From positions 1-32,495 of the forward strand of contig CALDMO010000022.1 in assembly GCA_937915375.1 (NCBI GenBank): DNA of 32,495 nucleotides, read 5' to 3'. This document shows positions 1 through 9,072 of the stretch, piece after piece. Under the pieces are notes generated by a model. The model saw only the letters and a list, made by a program, of their open reading frames with translations, had not been told where the DNA came from and made no database searches. How positions within the stretch are numbered: position 1 is the stretch's first letter; each line of letters starts with the position of its first letter. This DNA comes from an uncultured Marvinbryantia sp. (GTDB lineage Bacteria; Bacillota; Clostridia; Lachnospirales; Lachnospiraceae). A program made the position numbers and the translations under genes.

Positions 1-83
1 TAACTTTTATACTTATCCAAGATAGTGGGTATGGAATCTTGGATTACAATTGAGGAGTCAATATCACAGCTTGAGAATCTTAC

Positions 84-120
84 ACAAAACAAAAGTCCGG
101 ACTATCTAGTCCGAACTTTT
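84..120 (-). terminator. Intrinsic terminator after pgi
   Basis: Arms at 91-104 and 107-120 form a 14-bp stem that is perfect except for one position, which is a G-U pair in minus-strand RNA. The minus-strand RNA then runs into a T-rich stretch (TTTTGTTTTG). It lies about 20 bases past the pgi stop. The plus strand also ends in TTTT, so it may work in both directions. Confidence 0.75.
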
Positions 121-137
121 ATTTCCTCTTTGCATTA

Positions 138-1718
138 TTAAATATTCAGCAGATCACTGAACGCTTTCAGCGCTCCGTCTGTCTCATGCGCCAGAACACG
201 TTTTGCAAGAACTTTGCCAAGCTGTACACCTTCCTGGTCAAAGCTGTTTACATTCCATACAAATCCCTGGAACATGATCTTATTCTCAAAATGTGCCAGA
301 AGCGCACCGAGCGCTTTCGGATCTAACTGATCACCTACAATAATACTGGACGGACGTCCTCCGGCAAAATATTTGTTGCGGTCAGCATCTTCTTTTCCGC
401 ATGCAAACGCCACAATCTGTGCCGCTACGTTTGCGCACAGTTTCTGCTGGCTTGTACTGTCCTGAATAACAACATCTGTTCCAATCTGGCTGTTCTTAAA
501 TCCAACAAACTGAATCGGCACAATATCCGTTCCCTGATGCAGCAGCTGATAGAAAGAATGCTGTCCGTTTGTTCCCGGCTCACCAAAAAGTACCGGACCG
601 GTTACATAGTTCACCGGCTCACCGAAACGGTTTACAGATTTCCCGTTGGATTCCATATCTGCCTGCTGCAAATGTGCCGGGAAACGGCTCAAAGCCTGTG
701 AATACGGCAGTACGGCCGTAGCCGGATAACCGAGAATATTGCGTTCGTATACGCCAATCAGAGCGTCCAGCATTTCCGGGTTCTTACGGATATCTTCATT
801 CATAGACAGTTTGTCTTCTTCTGCCGCTCCTTCCAAAAATGCCGCAAACACTTCCGGACCAAAAGCCAAAGACAGTACCGCGCCGCCAACTGCGGATGTA
901 GAAGAGAAACGTCCTCCGATATAATCATCCATAAAGAAAGCTGCCAGATAATCATCACTCTGTGCCAACGGAGAAGTTTCGCTCGTCACTGCAATCATAT
1001 GCTTAGAAGCATCCAGTCCCGCATTTTTCAAAGCATCTTTTACAAAAGATTCGTTTGTCAATGTCTCCAGCGTCGTACCGGATTTTGATACCAGCACAAA
1101 AATGGAATGTGCAACGTCAATCGAATTCAGAACAGCTGCAGCGTCATCCGGATCTACATTGCTGATAAACTTCGCTTCCATCTTGAAGGTATTATTTTTC
1201 TTTGCCCAGTTTTCCAGTGCCAGATACATCGCGCGAGGACCAAGGTCGCTTCCGCCGATACCAATCTGTACGACTGTTGTAAATTTTTCACCGTCTGCAT
1301 TTACAATCTCTCCAGCATGAATCTTCTTCGCAAAAGCAGCGATCTTTTCCTGCTGTTCTACATAAAACGCGCGTTTATCAACACCGTCTGCCATAACGGT
1401 ATCACCCAGCTGACCGCGTGTCAGCTGATGCAGCACCAGACGTTTTTCTCCGGTATTAATCACTGCGCCGTTGTACAACTCTTTATATTTTTCTGTCAGC
1501 TGCGCTTCCTTTGCCAACGCCTCCAGTGCGTTCAGCACATTTTCATCTACCTGTTTTGCGGCATAGTTGTAAGCCAGTCCCGCCGCCATCGGAACACTGT
1601 ATGTTTTTACACGTTCCGCACCGTTTTCTCCGGTCATCACTTCTGCCAGATTTACTTTTTCTACCTTTCCAAGTTCCTCATAAGATGCAAGGGTATCTAA
1701 ATTTCTCCAGTTAATCAT
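138..1718 (-). CDS. pgi: Glucose-6-phosphate isomerase
   Basis: This cytosolic enzyme interconverts glucose 6-phosphate and fructose 6-phosphate in glycolysis and gluconeogenesis. The 526-residue product carries the sugar-isomerase (SIS) motifs: GIGGSDLGP at about residues 153-161, SKSGTTLET at 211-219, GGRFSSTSAVGG further on, and the family signatures around MESNGKS and GQHSFYQLLHQGT. The length is nearer the long enterobacterial form than the roughly 450-residue Bacillus form. The ATG start at 1718 has an AGAGAGG ribosome binding site seven bases upstream. It is the last gene of a same-strand run (nfnA, nfnB, rlmH, Dabb gene, pgi) and is followed by a hairpin terminator. The function is clear from the motifs. 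Whether it is co-transcribed with the Dabb gene 54 bases upstream is not known. Confidence 0.97.
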   Translation of the reverse strand: MINWRNLDTLASYEELGKVEKVNLAEVMTGENGAERVKTYSVPMAAGLAYNYAAKQVDENVLNALEALAKEAQLTEKYKELYNGAVINTGEKRLVLHQLTRGQLGDTVMADGVDKRAFYVEQQEKIAAFAKKIHAGEIVNADGEKFTTVVQIGIGGSDLGPRAMYLALENWAKKNNTFKMEAKFISNVDPDDAAAVLNSIDVAHSIFVLVSKSGTTLETLTNESFVKDALKNAGLDASKHMIAVTSETSPLAQSDDYLAAFFMDDYIGGRFSSTSAVGGAVLSLAFGPEVFAAFLEGAAEEDKLSMNEDIRKNPEMLDALIGVYERNILGYPATAVLPYSQALSRFPAHLQQADMESNGKSVNRFGEPVNYVTGPVLFGEPGTNGQHSFYQLLHQGTDIVPIQFVGFKNSQIGTDVVIQDSTSQQKLCANVAAQIVAFACGKEDADRNKYFAGGRPSSIIVGDQLDPKALGALLAHFENKIMFQGFVWNVNSFDQEGVQLGKVLAKRVLAHETDGALKAFSDLLNI

Positions 1719-1772
1719 TGCATATCCTCTCTTCTTCTATTCTCCCGCATGTCTGCGCTTTTTTCTAATATT

Positions 1773-2075
1773 TTACGCTTCGTAATCCAGACAGGCTCTT
1801 TCTGTCACATACGGACGCACATAGGTATCTGCCACCTTTACATGTTCCGGATGCTTGCCGTAAGCGGCAACATCTTCTGCTTTTTCCAACGTCGTCACCA
1901 GCGCCATATCATGGGTACTAGAAGTAAGCGGCGTCTCCACAAATGCCGCTGTCAAAAGCCCCGGCACTTTGCCGACCAGACTTTCCAGGTTTTCCTTCAT
2001 TGCTTTTTTCAGTTCCGGCTTTTTACTTTCTTCAATTTCCGGTTTGAATTTCCACATAACGATATGATGTACCAT
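1773..2075 (-). CDS. Dabb-domain (stress-responsive A/B barrel) protein
   Basis: This is a small 100-residue protein that begins MVHHIVMWKFKPE and ends in ERACLDYEA, the pattern of single-domain dimeric alpha+beta barrel (Dabb) proteins. The opening HHIVMWKF strand, the mid-protein PGLL segment and the late THDMALV strand with its following helix are the family hallmarks. The start at 2075 is chosen over an ATG 42 bases further upstream because AGGAGG sits eight bases before it and family members begin at this strand. Dabb proteins are often annotated as stress-responsive, but no reaction can be assigned from sequence. It lies between rlmH (47-base gap) and pgi on the same strand. Confidence 0.88.
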   Translation of the reverse strand: MVHHIVMWKFKPEIEESKKPELKKAMKENLESLVGKVPGLLTAAFVETPLTSSTHDMALVTTLEKAEDVAAYGKHPEHVKVADTYVRPYVTERACLDYEA

Positions 2076-2122
2076 CTCTGCATCCTCCTTTTCTGTCATT
2101 CTGTCTTTGCATGACACAAACT

Positions 2123-2602
2123 TTATTTATGATACGGTTCATGATTGATAATCCGAAATCCACGATAAATCTGCTCCAACAGAATCACGCGCATCAACTG
2201 ATGAGGAAAGGTCATATCAGAAAAACTCAAAAGATAATCCGCTCTGTCAAGCACCCGTTTATCAAGTCCCAGCGATCCGCCGATCACAAACATTACATGA
2301 CTTTCTCCTGCTATTCCGCGTTTTTCCATAAAATCAGCCAATTTTTCCGATGTCAGCTTCTTTCCCTCAATCGCCAAGGCCACCACATAGGCTCCATCTT
2401 TGATCGCTTTTAAAATACGGTCGCCCTCTTTTTCTTTGATCCTCATCTCTTCCGCAGGACTTGCCCCATCCGGCGTCTTTTCATCGGCCAGCTCGATCAT
2501 TTCCAACTTACAGTACCGCGACAGACGCTTCGCATACTCTGCAATCGCATCCGTAAAATACTTTTCTTTTATCTTTCCAACCGCAATCACTGTAATACGC
2601 AT
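2123..2602 (-). CDS. rlmH: 23S rRNA (pseudouridine1915-N3)-methyltransferase RlmH
   Basis: RlmH methylates N3 of pseudouridine 1915 in helix 69 of 23S rRNA on the assembled 70S ribosome, using S-adenosylmethionine. It is a small dimeric SPOUT (knotted) methyltransferase. The 159-residue product matches the family length. It shows the opening MRITVIAVGKIKEKY, the cofactor loop VIGGSLGLDKRV and the C-terminal knot segment containing SFSDMTFPHQLMRV followed by LLEQIYRGFRI. The ATG at 2602 is preferred over one 39 bases upstream because it matches the family N-terminus and has an AAGGATGG ribosome binding site. A hairpin lies in the gap before it. Confidence 0.95.
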   Translation of the reverse strand: MRITVIAVGKIKEKYFTDAIAEYAKRLSRYCKLEMIELADEKTPDGASPAEEMRIKEKEGDRILKAIKDGAYVVALAIEGKKLTSEKLADFMEKRGIAGESHVMFVIGGSLGLDKRVLDRADYLLSFSDMTFPHQLMRVILLEQIYRGFRIINHEPYHK

Positions 2603-2629
2603 TTTTCCATCCTTATCATGATACAGCAT

Positions 2630-2656
2630 GGGCTGCTGCATAAATTGCAGCAGCCC
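2630..2656 (-). other. Perfect 11-bp stem-loop between nfnB and rlmH
   Basis: Arms GGGCTGCTGCA (2630-2640) and TGCAGCAGCCC (2646-2656) pair perfectly around a five-base loop. The hairpin falls after the nfnB stop and about 28 bases before the rlmH start. No T-run follows on either strand, so it does not look like a simple intrinsic terminator. A role in mRNA processing or partial polarity within the operon is an inference. Confidence 0.5.
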
Positions 2657-2679
2657 TGTCTATCATCTTATTTTTTTAC

Positions 2680-4077
2680 TTATGCCTGCGCTTTGCCGCT
2701 CAAAAATTCATGAATTCCCTTTGCAGCAGTTTTTCCTGCGCCCATCGCCAGAATAACCGTCGCAGCGCCTGTAACAGCGTCACCGCCGGCAAATACACCG
2801 TCTTTGGAAGTCTTACCGGTTTCTTCTTCCGCCACGATACATTTACGTCTATTTACATCCAAACCAATTGTCGTAGAAGAAATCAACGGATTCGGAGAAG
2901 TTCCCAATGACATGATAACGGTATCTACATCCAGAGTAAACTCAGAACCCGGAATCTCAACCGGACGTCTTCTTCCGGATGCATCCGGTTCGCCCAGTTC
3001 CATGCGGATACAAGTCATACCTTTTACGCAGTCGTTTTCATCTACCAGAATCTCTTTCGGATTTGTCAGCAGATCAAAGATAATACCTTCTTCTTTTGCA
3101 TGATGTACTTCTTCCACACGTGCCGGAAGCTCTGCTTCTGAACGACGGTATACGATATGTACCTCTGCGCCGAGACGAAGAGCTGTTCTCGCAGCGTCCA
3201 TCGCCACGTTTCCGCCGCCGACAACAGCCACCTTCTTACCTTTTACGATAGGTGTGTCATAATCCTCACGGAATGCTTTCATCAGATTGTTTCTGGTCAG
3301 ATATTCGTTTGCGGAGAATACGCCTTTTGCAGTCTCTCCCGGAATTCCCATGAACATCGGCAGACCTGCGCCGGAACCGATAAACACAGCCTCAAAACCT
3401 TCTTCATCCATCAGTTCATCAATCGTAACAGAACGGCCAACGATTACGTTTGTCTCAATCTTAACACCGAGCGCTTTTACATTTTCCACTTCTTTTGCCA
3501 CTACATCAAGCTTCGGCAGACGGAACTCCGGAATACCATATACCAGTACGCCGCCCGGCTCATGAAGTGCCTCAAAAATAGTAACGTCATATCCAAGTTT
3601 TGCCAGATCGCCTGCGCAGGTAAGACCTGCCGGGCCGGAACCGATTACTGCAACCTTTTTACCGTTTTTCTCAGCCGGAGCAGTCGGCTTAATGCCGTTC
3701 TCTCTTGCCCAGTCCGCAACAAAACGCTCCAATTTACCAATGGAAACCGGCTCACCTTTAATACCGCGGATGCATTTACCTTCACACTGGCTCTCCTGCG
3801 GACATACACGGCCGCAGATTGCCGGAAGCGCACTGGATTCGGAAATCACTTTATATGCTTCCTCAAAATTACCTTCTTTTACCTGCGCAATGAATGCCGG
3901 AATATTGATATTAACCGGACATCCTGACACACATTTCGCATTTTTACAGTTGATGCAGCGTGCTGCCTCTTCCATTGCTTCTTCTTTATTATAACCAAGA
4001 CAAACCTCATCAAAGTTCGTTGCTCTGACCTTCGGCGCCTGTTCTCTTACCGGTACTTTCTTTAATACGTCTCCCAT
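2680..4077 (-). CDS. nfnB: NADH-dependent reduced ferredoxin:NADP+ oxidoreductase, large subunit (NfnB/NfnL, GltA-like)
   Basis: The 465-residue flavoprotein belongs to the family of the small subunit of glutamate synthase. The N-terminal region carries two [4Fe-4S]-type cysteine sets: CINCKNAKCVSGCP near residues 41-54 and CGRVCPQESQCEGKC near 88-102. Two Rossmann folds follow, with GSGPAG near residue 147 for FAD and GGGNVA near 288 for NADPH. A C-terminal GGDAVTGAATVILAMG segment closes the FAD site. Its ATG overlaps the stop of the upstream nfnA gene (TAATG), so the two subunits are translationally coupled. That pairing, with no large glutamate synthase subunit nearby, makes NfnB the better name than GltA. 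NfnAB bifurcates electrons, coupling NADH and reduced ferredoxin to NADP+ reduction. Confidence 0.88.
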   Translation of the reverse strand: MGDVLKKVPVREQAPKVRATNFDEVCLGYNKEEAMEEAARCINCKNAKCVSGCPVNINIPAFIAQVKEGNFEEAYKVISESSALPAICGRVCPQESQCEGKCIRGIKGEPVSIGKLERFVADWARENGIKPTAPAEKNGKKVAVIGSGPAGLTCAGDLAKLGYDVTIFEALHEPGGVLVYGIPEFRLPKLDVVAKEVENVKALGVKIETNVIVGRSVTIDELMDEEGFEAVFIGSGAGLPMFMGIPGETAKGVFSANEYLTRNNLMKAFREDYDTPIVKGKKVAVVGGGNVAMDAARTALRLGAEVHIVYRRSEAELPARVEEVHHAKEEGIIFDLLTNPKEILVDENDCVKGMTCIRMELGEPDASGRRRPVEIPGSEFTLDVDTVIMSLGTSPNPLISSTTIGLDVNRRKCIVAEEETGKTSKDGVFAGGDAVTGAATVILAMGAGKTAAKGIHEFLSGKAQA

Positions 4078-4970
4078 TATTCGTCACCTCCGCAGTTTCC
4101 ACATCCGCCATGATGTGTATCACCTTCACGCAGCTTCAAGAGCGCACGGCCTTCTTCTGTCTTATACATTGCCTGTCTCTTCATAGCAGCGTCAAAATCA
4201 ATCGCATGTCCGTCAAATTCCGGTCCGTCCACGCAGGCAAATTTCACCTCGTCACCTACCATTACACGGCACGCACCGCACATACCTGTACCATCCACCA
4301 TGATCGGATTCATGCTGACGATTGTCGGAATATTATATTTTTTCGTTGTCAGACAGCAGAATTTCATCATGATCATCGGTCCGATCGCCACGCAGTGATC
4401 ATAAGTTTTGCCCTCTTCCGTAACCAGATCGTCGATTACCTTTGTAACCATACCGCTTCTGCCATAGGAACCATCATCGGTTGTTATGTAAAGATTTCCG
4501 CAGACTGCTTTAAACTTATCCTCCATGATAACAAGTTCTTTTGTCTTTGCGCCGATGATAACATCCGCGTCAACGCCGTGCTCATGCAGCCATTTTACCT
4601 GCGGATAAACAGGAGCTGTTCCCACGCCTCCGGCAACAAACAGAATTTTTTTCTTTTTTGTCTCCTCCAGATTTTCCTCCTCGCAGAGATCAGACGGACG
4701 GCCAAGCGGTCCAACGAAATCACGGAAAGAATCGCCTGCTTTTAAAGTAGTAAATTTCTCAGTAGATGCACCGATCGGCTGGAACACGATTGTAATAGTT
4801 CCCGCTTCTCTGTCATAGTCACAGATGGTAAGCGGAATACGTTCTCCGACTTCATCCATCTTTACAATGATAAACTGTCCGGGCAGACAACGTTTTGCTA
4901 CTCTCGGGGCTTCTACGACCATTTCATAGATATTGCCTGCAAGTTTCCCCGCTTTTAAAATCTTGTACAT
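4077..4970 (-). CDS. nfnA: NADH-dependent reduced ferredoxin:NADP+ oxidoreductase, small subunit (NfnA/NfnS)
   Basis: The 297-residue protein is of the ferredoxin-NADP reductase/dihydroorotate dehydrogenase PyrK family. It has a flavin-binding beta-barrel (RIPLTICDYD near residue 46), an NAD-binding lobe with GGVGTAPVYPQVK near residue 115, and a C-terminal [2Fe-2S] site (VDGTGMCGACRV, then FACVDGPEF). In NfnAB this subunit binds NAD(H) and works with the large subunit encoded immediately downstream. The start at 4970 has AGAGGAGG eight bases upstream and the family opening MYKILKAG. A further upstream in-frame ATG at 5039 has no such support. A promoter with a 17-base spacer precedes the gene. 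Confidence 0.88.
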   Translation of the reverse strand: MYKILKAGKLAGNIYEMVVEAPRVAKRCLPGQFIIVKMDEVGERIPLTICDYDREAGTITIVFQPIGASTEKFTTLKAGDSFRDFVGPLGRPSDLCEEENLEETKKKKILFVAGGVGTAPVYPQVKWLHEHGVDADVIIGAKTKELVIMEDKFKAVCGNLYITTDDGSYGRSGMVTKVIDDLVTEEGKTYDHCVAIGPMIMMKFCCLTTKKYNIPTIVSMNPIMVDGTGMCGACRVMVGDEVKFACVDGPEFDGHAIDFDAAMKRQAMYKTEEGRALLKLREGDTHHGGCGNCGGDE

Positions 4971-5049
4971 AATGGTTTCCTCCTCTATTATATGCGCGCA
5001 TAGAGACGAACCGTGTGCCCGTCCCATATACCGATGCATAACTACTTAA

Positions 5050-5078
5050 ACTATACTCTATTTAATACAAAAATTCAA
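5050..5078 (-). promoter_or_regulatory. Predicted sigma-A promoter of the nfnAB operon
   Basis: On the minus strand a TTGAAT -35 (5073-5078) is separated by 17 bases from a TATAGT -10 (5050-5055). Transcription would start near 5043 and give a leader of about 70 bases before nfnA. This is a match by eye to the vegetative consensus. Confidence 0.6.
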
Positions 5079-5116
5079 GAGATTAATTCATTGCAGTACA
5101 GTAACGTATAAAAGAT

Positions 5117-8100
5117 TCACAAATTTTCTTCTACGTAATTTTCAAATTCTTCCATAGTCATCAATACCTTACGCGGTTTCGTTCCTTCTTCCGGACCAAC
5201 AACGCCGGCATCGGAAAGCTGATCCATGATGCGGGCCGCACGGTTAAAACCGATTTTAAATACACGCTGCAGCATACCGATCGACGCTTTATCCTTTTCA
5301 ATGATGAATTTTCCGGCATCCACAAAATTCGCGTCCAGATCATTTCCACTGCCGCTTCCGGCACCCGGACCGAGCGTAGCAGCAGATACCTGCTGCACCT
5401 GTGTCAGGCGCGCTTCCATCTCCTTATGATAATTGCTCATATCATTTTTCTTTGTCAGAAAAGCTACCACATCAGCAACCTCCGTATCAGAGACAAACGC
5501 CCCCTGTACACGCGCCGGTTTTGTCATCCCCTGCGGATAAAAGAGCATATCGCCTTTTCCAAGAAGTTTTTCCGCGCCGTTCATATCAAGAATCGTTCTG
5601 GAATCGACGCCGCTTGTTACCGAAAACGCGATACGCGACGGCATATTTGCTTTAATCAAACCAGTAATAACATTAACCGACGGTCTCTGCGTAGCAATAA
5701 TCAGATGAATCCCCGCCGCACGCGCCAGCTGTGCCAGACGGCAAATTGCATCCTCTACTTCTCCCGGAGCCACCATCATCAAGTCTGCCAGCTCGTCTAC
5801 AATGATCACAATCTGCGGCATCTTTTTCGGTTTGTCCGGATCCTGCACATCTTTCAATGCTTCCACCTTCGCGTTATAGCCTTCCAGATTCCGCACTCCC
5901 GCCTCGGAAAACTTATTATAACGATCCGTCATTTCCGCAACCGCCCAATTCAAAGCGCCGGATGCCTTTTTCGGATCTGTCACGACCGGAATAAACAAGT
6001 GCGGAATTCCATTATAAACCGATAATTCTACCACCTTCGGATCAATCATGATCAGCTTAACATCTTCCGGATTTGCCTTATAAAGAATACTCATAATCAG
6101 TGTGTTGATACAAACCGATTTACCGGATCCGGTTGCTCCGGCAATCAAAAGATGCGGCATTTTTGCGATATCTACGACAACCGTCTTGCCGGCAATATCC
6201 TTACCTACCGCAAAGCTGAGGTTTGATTTCGCATTTTTAAATTCTTCCGATTCAATCAGTTCACGCAGGAAAACAGCGCTGTTCTCCTTGTTTGGAACCT
6301 CAATACCGACAGCCGGTTTTCCCGGAATCGGCGCTTCGATACGAATATCCGCCGCCGCCAGATTTAATTTAATATCATCCGTCAGATTAACAATACGGCT
6401 GACCTTTACGCCCTGCTCCGGCATCAGCTCATATCTGGTAACCGCAGGACCGCAGCTTGCATTTGTCACAGTAACATTTACTCCGAAATTGTGCAGTGTC
6501 TGCTGCAGTCTCAAGGCTGTCTCCCGCACTTCCGCATCGTTATTTCCGTTCCCTCTTCCACTTGGTTTTTTCAGTAGATTTGTTGGCGGGAACACATAGG
6601 CAGGCTGTATCTTTTCACTCGTCTGCGCAATTTCCTTTGCAACAGAACGCATGTCTTTTTCCTGCTCTTCTTTCGAGGAATGCGGATTTCGAATCGTTTT
6701 ATTTGGATATGGAACCTCCATGTTTTCCGGCGCTTTTGTCTCCGGCATCCGCACTTCGTTCACCGTTTCTTCCTCATCCAGTTCCAGTTCCGCAACAGAG
6801 AATGCCCTTACATCTTTCTGTTTTGGCTGAGCTGCTCTCTGGATAGTGAATCCGTCCATTTCCATTTGCTTTGCGGACTTTTCCGTTTCCTCATCAATGG
6901 AATCCACCATTTTCCTGGCCTTCGTGTCAGTGAACGCCTTCGCTTCCGCTGTGATATGCTTCACAGCGCCTTCATCTGCTGCTTCCGGCTGAGTCAAATG
7001 CCAGTTTTCCGGCAAACCCATACATTCTTCTTTATCTACAGTCTTTTCAGCAGCAGTTCTCCCCGTTTCCGGCATAAAACTCTCGCCCGCACAGCCGCCC
7101 TTATTTCTGACATAAGCCGTCACCTCATGAATCTCTTCTGCTTTCGGAAGGGAAGTATCAAACCAGGTATTCATAGTAACGCCGCTTACCGTCTGCTCAC
7201 GACGCGGTCTGCGCACCTCAAGCTCCACTTCTCCGTTCTCATTTTCTTTTTTCAGCTGTTCAATCTCGCTTTGCCGCCGTGCTCTGCGTTCCATCTGCTG
7301 GCGTTCTCTTTTCAAGCTGTGCAGCTCGCGTTTTGCCTGTGAATCCGCTTTCGCCCGGCGATATGCACTGCTTCCCCGACTTTTCAGACGATCAAAAAGG
7401 GAACGTTCCGTAATGATAAGCGCGCAAATGACCACCAGAAAAATCAGCATGATCCACGCACCAATATTCCCAAAAATCGGGCAAAACATTTTACAGAGAA
7501 GGCCTCCCATCACACCGCCTCCCGTGCGCAGCCGACTTCCGGTTTCAAAATAATCAACAAACGTCCGACCTACATCAAATACATTCGACAGCAGTTCACA
7601 GAATGCACAAATACACATAAAAAGAATGCAAATCGCCCCCGCTTTGATCCATGCAGTCAAATTACCGCGGTTAGATACCAAAAACGCCGCCATAAAAAAC
7701 AGCCCGAACGGCACAATATGGCTCATTACACCGAATACGCCGAAAAAAAAGCGGCTGATCGAATTGCCGACAGAACCGCCGATACCAAATACGTTGCTTA
7801 AAAACAAAATCACACAAAAAGCAAGCACTGCCCACAGTAAAATTTCCACTGCCACAGGTGTTCTCGGTGCTCTGCGGATATCCGGAATATCCAGACCGCG
7901 CAGATCATCCGCCGGTTTCCGGCTGCGTGTTCTCGCAGATGTGCCGGATGGCTTTTTCATCTGCGCCTTATCATCCCTCACCGATTTCCGGCTCTTTTCC
8001 TCGGCTGCACTGCTGTTTTTCGCACGTGTGCTGTTTTTTTTCTGTGTTTCATTTTTTTTCTGTGTATTTTTTCTGTCTGTCTTTTTTACAGACACAGATG

Positions 8101-8146
8101 TATTCTTATCCTTCCCTGTAGTATTCGTTTCTTTTTTACTGCTCAT
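5117..8146 (-). CDS. ftsK: DNA translocase FtsK/SpoIIIE
   Basis: This septum-anchored ATPase pumps DNA during chromosome segregation at division and, in spore formers, into the forespore. The 1009-residue product has a long basic, Lys/Ser/Thr-rich N-terminal tail (1-95), a membrane domain with about four to five helices (about 98-265), and a charged Glu/Arg-rich linker to about 520. The RecA-like motor follows, with Walker A GATGSGKS near 670 and Walker B IVIIVDELADLMM near 780. The C-terminal winged-helix gamma domain (about 935-1009) recognises orienting DNA sequences. The N-terminal tail is unusually long for SpoIIIE, which is about 790 residues in Bacillus. The ATG at 8146 has AAGGAG about 12 bases upstream. 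The order tepA, uppP, ftsK recalls the Bacillus ymfB-spoIIIE neighbourhood. Confidence 0.95.
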   Translation of the reverse strand: MSSKKETNTTGKDKNTSVSVKKTDRKNTQKKNETQKKNSTRAKNSSAAEEKSRKSVRDDKAQMKKPSGTSARTRSRKPADDLRGLDIPDIRRAPRTPVAVEILLWAVLAFCVILFLSNVFGIGGSVGNSISRFFFGVFGVMSHIVPFGLFFMAAFLVSNRGNLTAWIKAGAICILFMCICAFCELLSNVFDVGRTFVDYFETGSRLRTGGGVMGGLLCKMFCPIFGNIGAWIMLIFLVVICALIITERSLFDRLKSRGSSAYRRAKADSQAKRELHSLKRERQQMERRARRQSEIEQLKKENENGEVELEVRRPRREQTVSGVTMNTWFDTSLPKAEEIHEVTAYVRNKGGCAGESFMPETGRTAAEKTVDKEECMGLPENWHLTQPEAADEGAVKHITAEAKAFTDTKARKMVDSIDEETEKSAKQMEMDGFTIQRAAQPKQKDVRAFSVAELELDEEETVNEVRMPETKAPENMEVPYPNKTIRNPHSSKEEQEKDMRSVAKEIAQTSEKIQPAYVFPPTNLLKKPSGRGNGNNDAEVRETALRLQQTLHNFGVNVTVTNASCGPAVTRYELMPEQGVKVSRIVNLTDDIKLNLAAADIRIEAPIPGKPAVGIEVPNKENSAVFLRELIESEEFKNAKSNLSFAVGKDIAGKTVVVDIAKMPHLLIAGATGSGKSVCINTLIMSILYKANPEDVKLIMIDPKVVELSVYNGIPHLFIPVVTDPKKASGALNWAVAEMTDRYNKFSEAGVRNLEGYNAKVEALKDVQDPDKPKKMPQIVIIVDELADLMMVAPGEVEDAICRLAQLARAAGIHLIIATQRPSVNVITGLIKANMPSRIAFSVTSGVDSRTILDMNGAEKLLGKGDMLFYPQGMTKPARVQGAFVSDTEVADVVAFLTKKNDMSNYHKEMEARLTQVQQVSAATLGPGAGSGSGNDLDANFVDAGKFIIEKDKASIGMLQRVFKIGFNRAARIMDQLSDAGVVGPEEGTKPRKVLMTMEEFENYVEENL

Positions 8147-8171
8147 AGATAAATTACTCTCCTTGCTTGCG

Positions 8172-9050
8172 CTACTGCATCATCAAGTGACCGGCAATCG
8201 CAATGATTCCGACAATCAGGCAGTATACGGCAAATCCCTTAAATCTTTTTTTTCGAACGACCACAAGCATGGTCTTAATACAAAAGTATCCGACAATTCC
8301 AGCCACGGCTGCGCCCAACAGATAGATAAAAAACTGCGGCGCGCTCACTCCGGCACTGCCAATATTCTTTAATTCAAGAACCGCCGCGCCCAGCACCGCC
8401 GGAATCGACATAATAAACGAATATTTAACAGCAAACTTCCGGTCAAACCCGCTGAGCAGACAGGCAGCAATTGTCGTTCCGGAACGGGAAAGTCCCGGAA
8501 GCGTAGAAATTCCCTGCGCGATACCAATCATAAAGCCATTTGTATAGCTGATATCTTTTGGAATTCGTCTGCCGGTTTCCACTACATCCGCAACCAGAAG
8601 CAGACAGGCAGTCAGAATCAGGCAAACACCCGGTACGATCAATGTCGTTTCTGCAATCTGTACCAATTCCTGTGCCGCCAGACCAATAATAGCAGTCGGA
8701 ATCGCAGACATAATCACTAATACCACAAATTTTCGATAATTGTTGTGAATCACCTTTTTCGGACGTTTTGCGTCCTTCTCCCGGTAATTGTGAATTTTTA
8801 TCTTGGCATTGTAAACCAAATCGATCACAATATGTATCGTCTCCAAAATCATCCGGTAAATATCCTTGCGGAAGACGCAAATAATTGCGATCACCGTTCC
8901 CAAATGCACTAAAATATCAAACAGCAGTCCACCGTTTGTGTTAATACCTAAAAAATTTTTTAAGATACTCAAATGCCCGGAACTGCTGACCGGCAAAAAT
9001 TCTGTGATTCCCTGGACAAGACCAAGAAAAATTGACTGTGCTATCGACAT
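8172..9050 (-). CDS. uppP: Undecaprenyl-diphosphatase (UppP/BacA)
   Basis: This integral membrane enzyme dephosphorylates undecaprenyl pyrophosphate to recycle the lipid carrier for peptidoglycan and other wall polymers. Its overproduction gives bacitracin resistance in many bacteria. The 292-residue product has the catalytic signature ITEFLPVSSSGHL at residues 15-27 (Glu17, His26) and the second motif LPGLSRSGTTIAA near residue 195. It is hydrophobic throughout, with about eight membrane segments, and an Arg/Lys-rich cytoplasmic loop lies near 90-110. The ATG at 9050 is preceded by GGAGGAGTT. A structured leader and a candidate promoter lie upstream, and ftsK begins 25 bases downstream. Confidence 0.95.
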   Translation of the reverse strand: MSIAQSIFLGLVQGITEFLPVSSSGHLSILKNFLGINTNGGLLFDILVHLGTVIAIICVFRKDIYRMILETIHIVIDLVYNAKIKIHNYREKDAKRPKKVIHNNYRKFVVLVIMSAIPTAIIGLAAQELVQIAETTLIVPGVCLILTACLLLVADVVETGRRIPKDISYTNGFMIGIAQGISTLPGLSRSGTTIAACLLSGFDRKFAVKYSFIMSIPAVLGAAVLELKNIGSAGVSAPQFFIYLLGAAVAGIVGYFCIKTMLVVVRKKRFKGFAVYCLIVGIIAIAGHLMMQ

Positions 9051-9072
9051 AACTCCTCCAACTGTTCTATAA

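Noticed and set aside
31..141. Small plus-strand frame of 36 codons starting with ATG at 31
   Set aside because: No ribosome binding site precedes it, a stop in frame lies at the first base of the window, and its end lies in the pgi terminator. It may be a chance frame or the end of a broken gene, so I did not call it.
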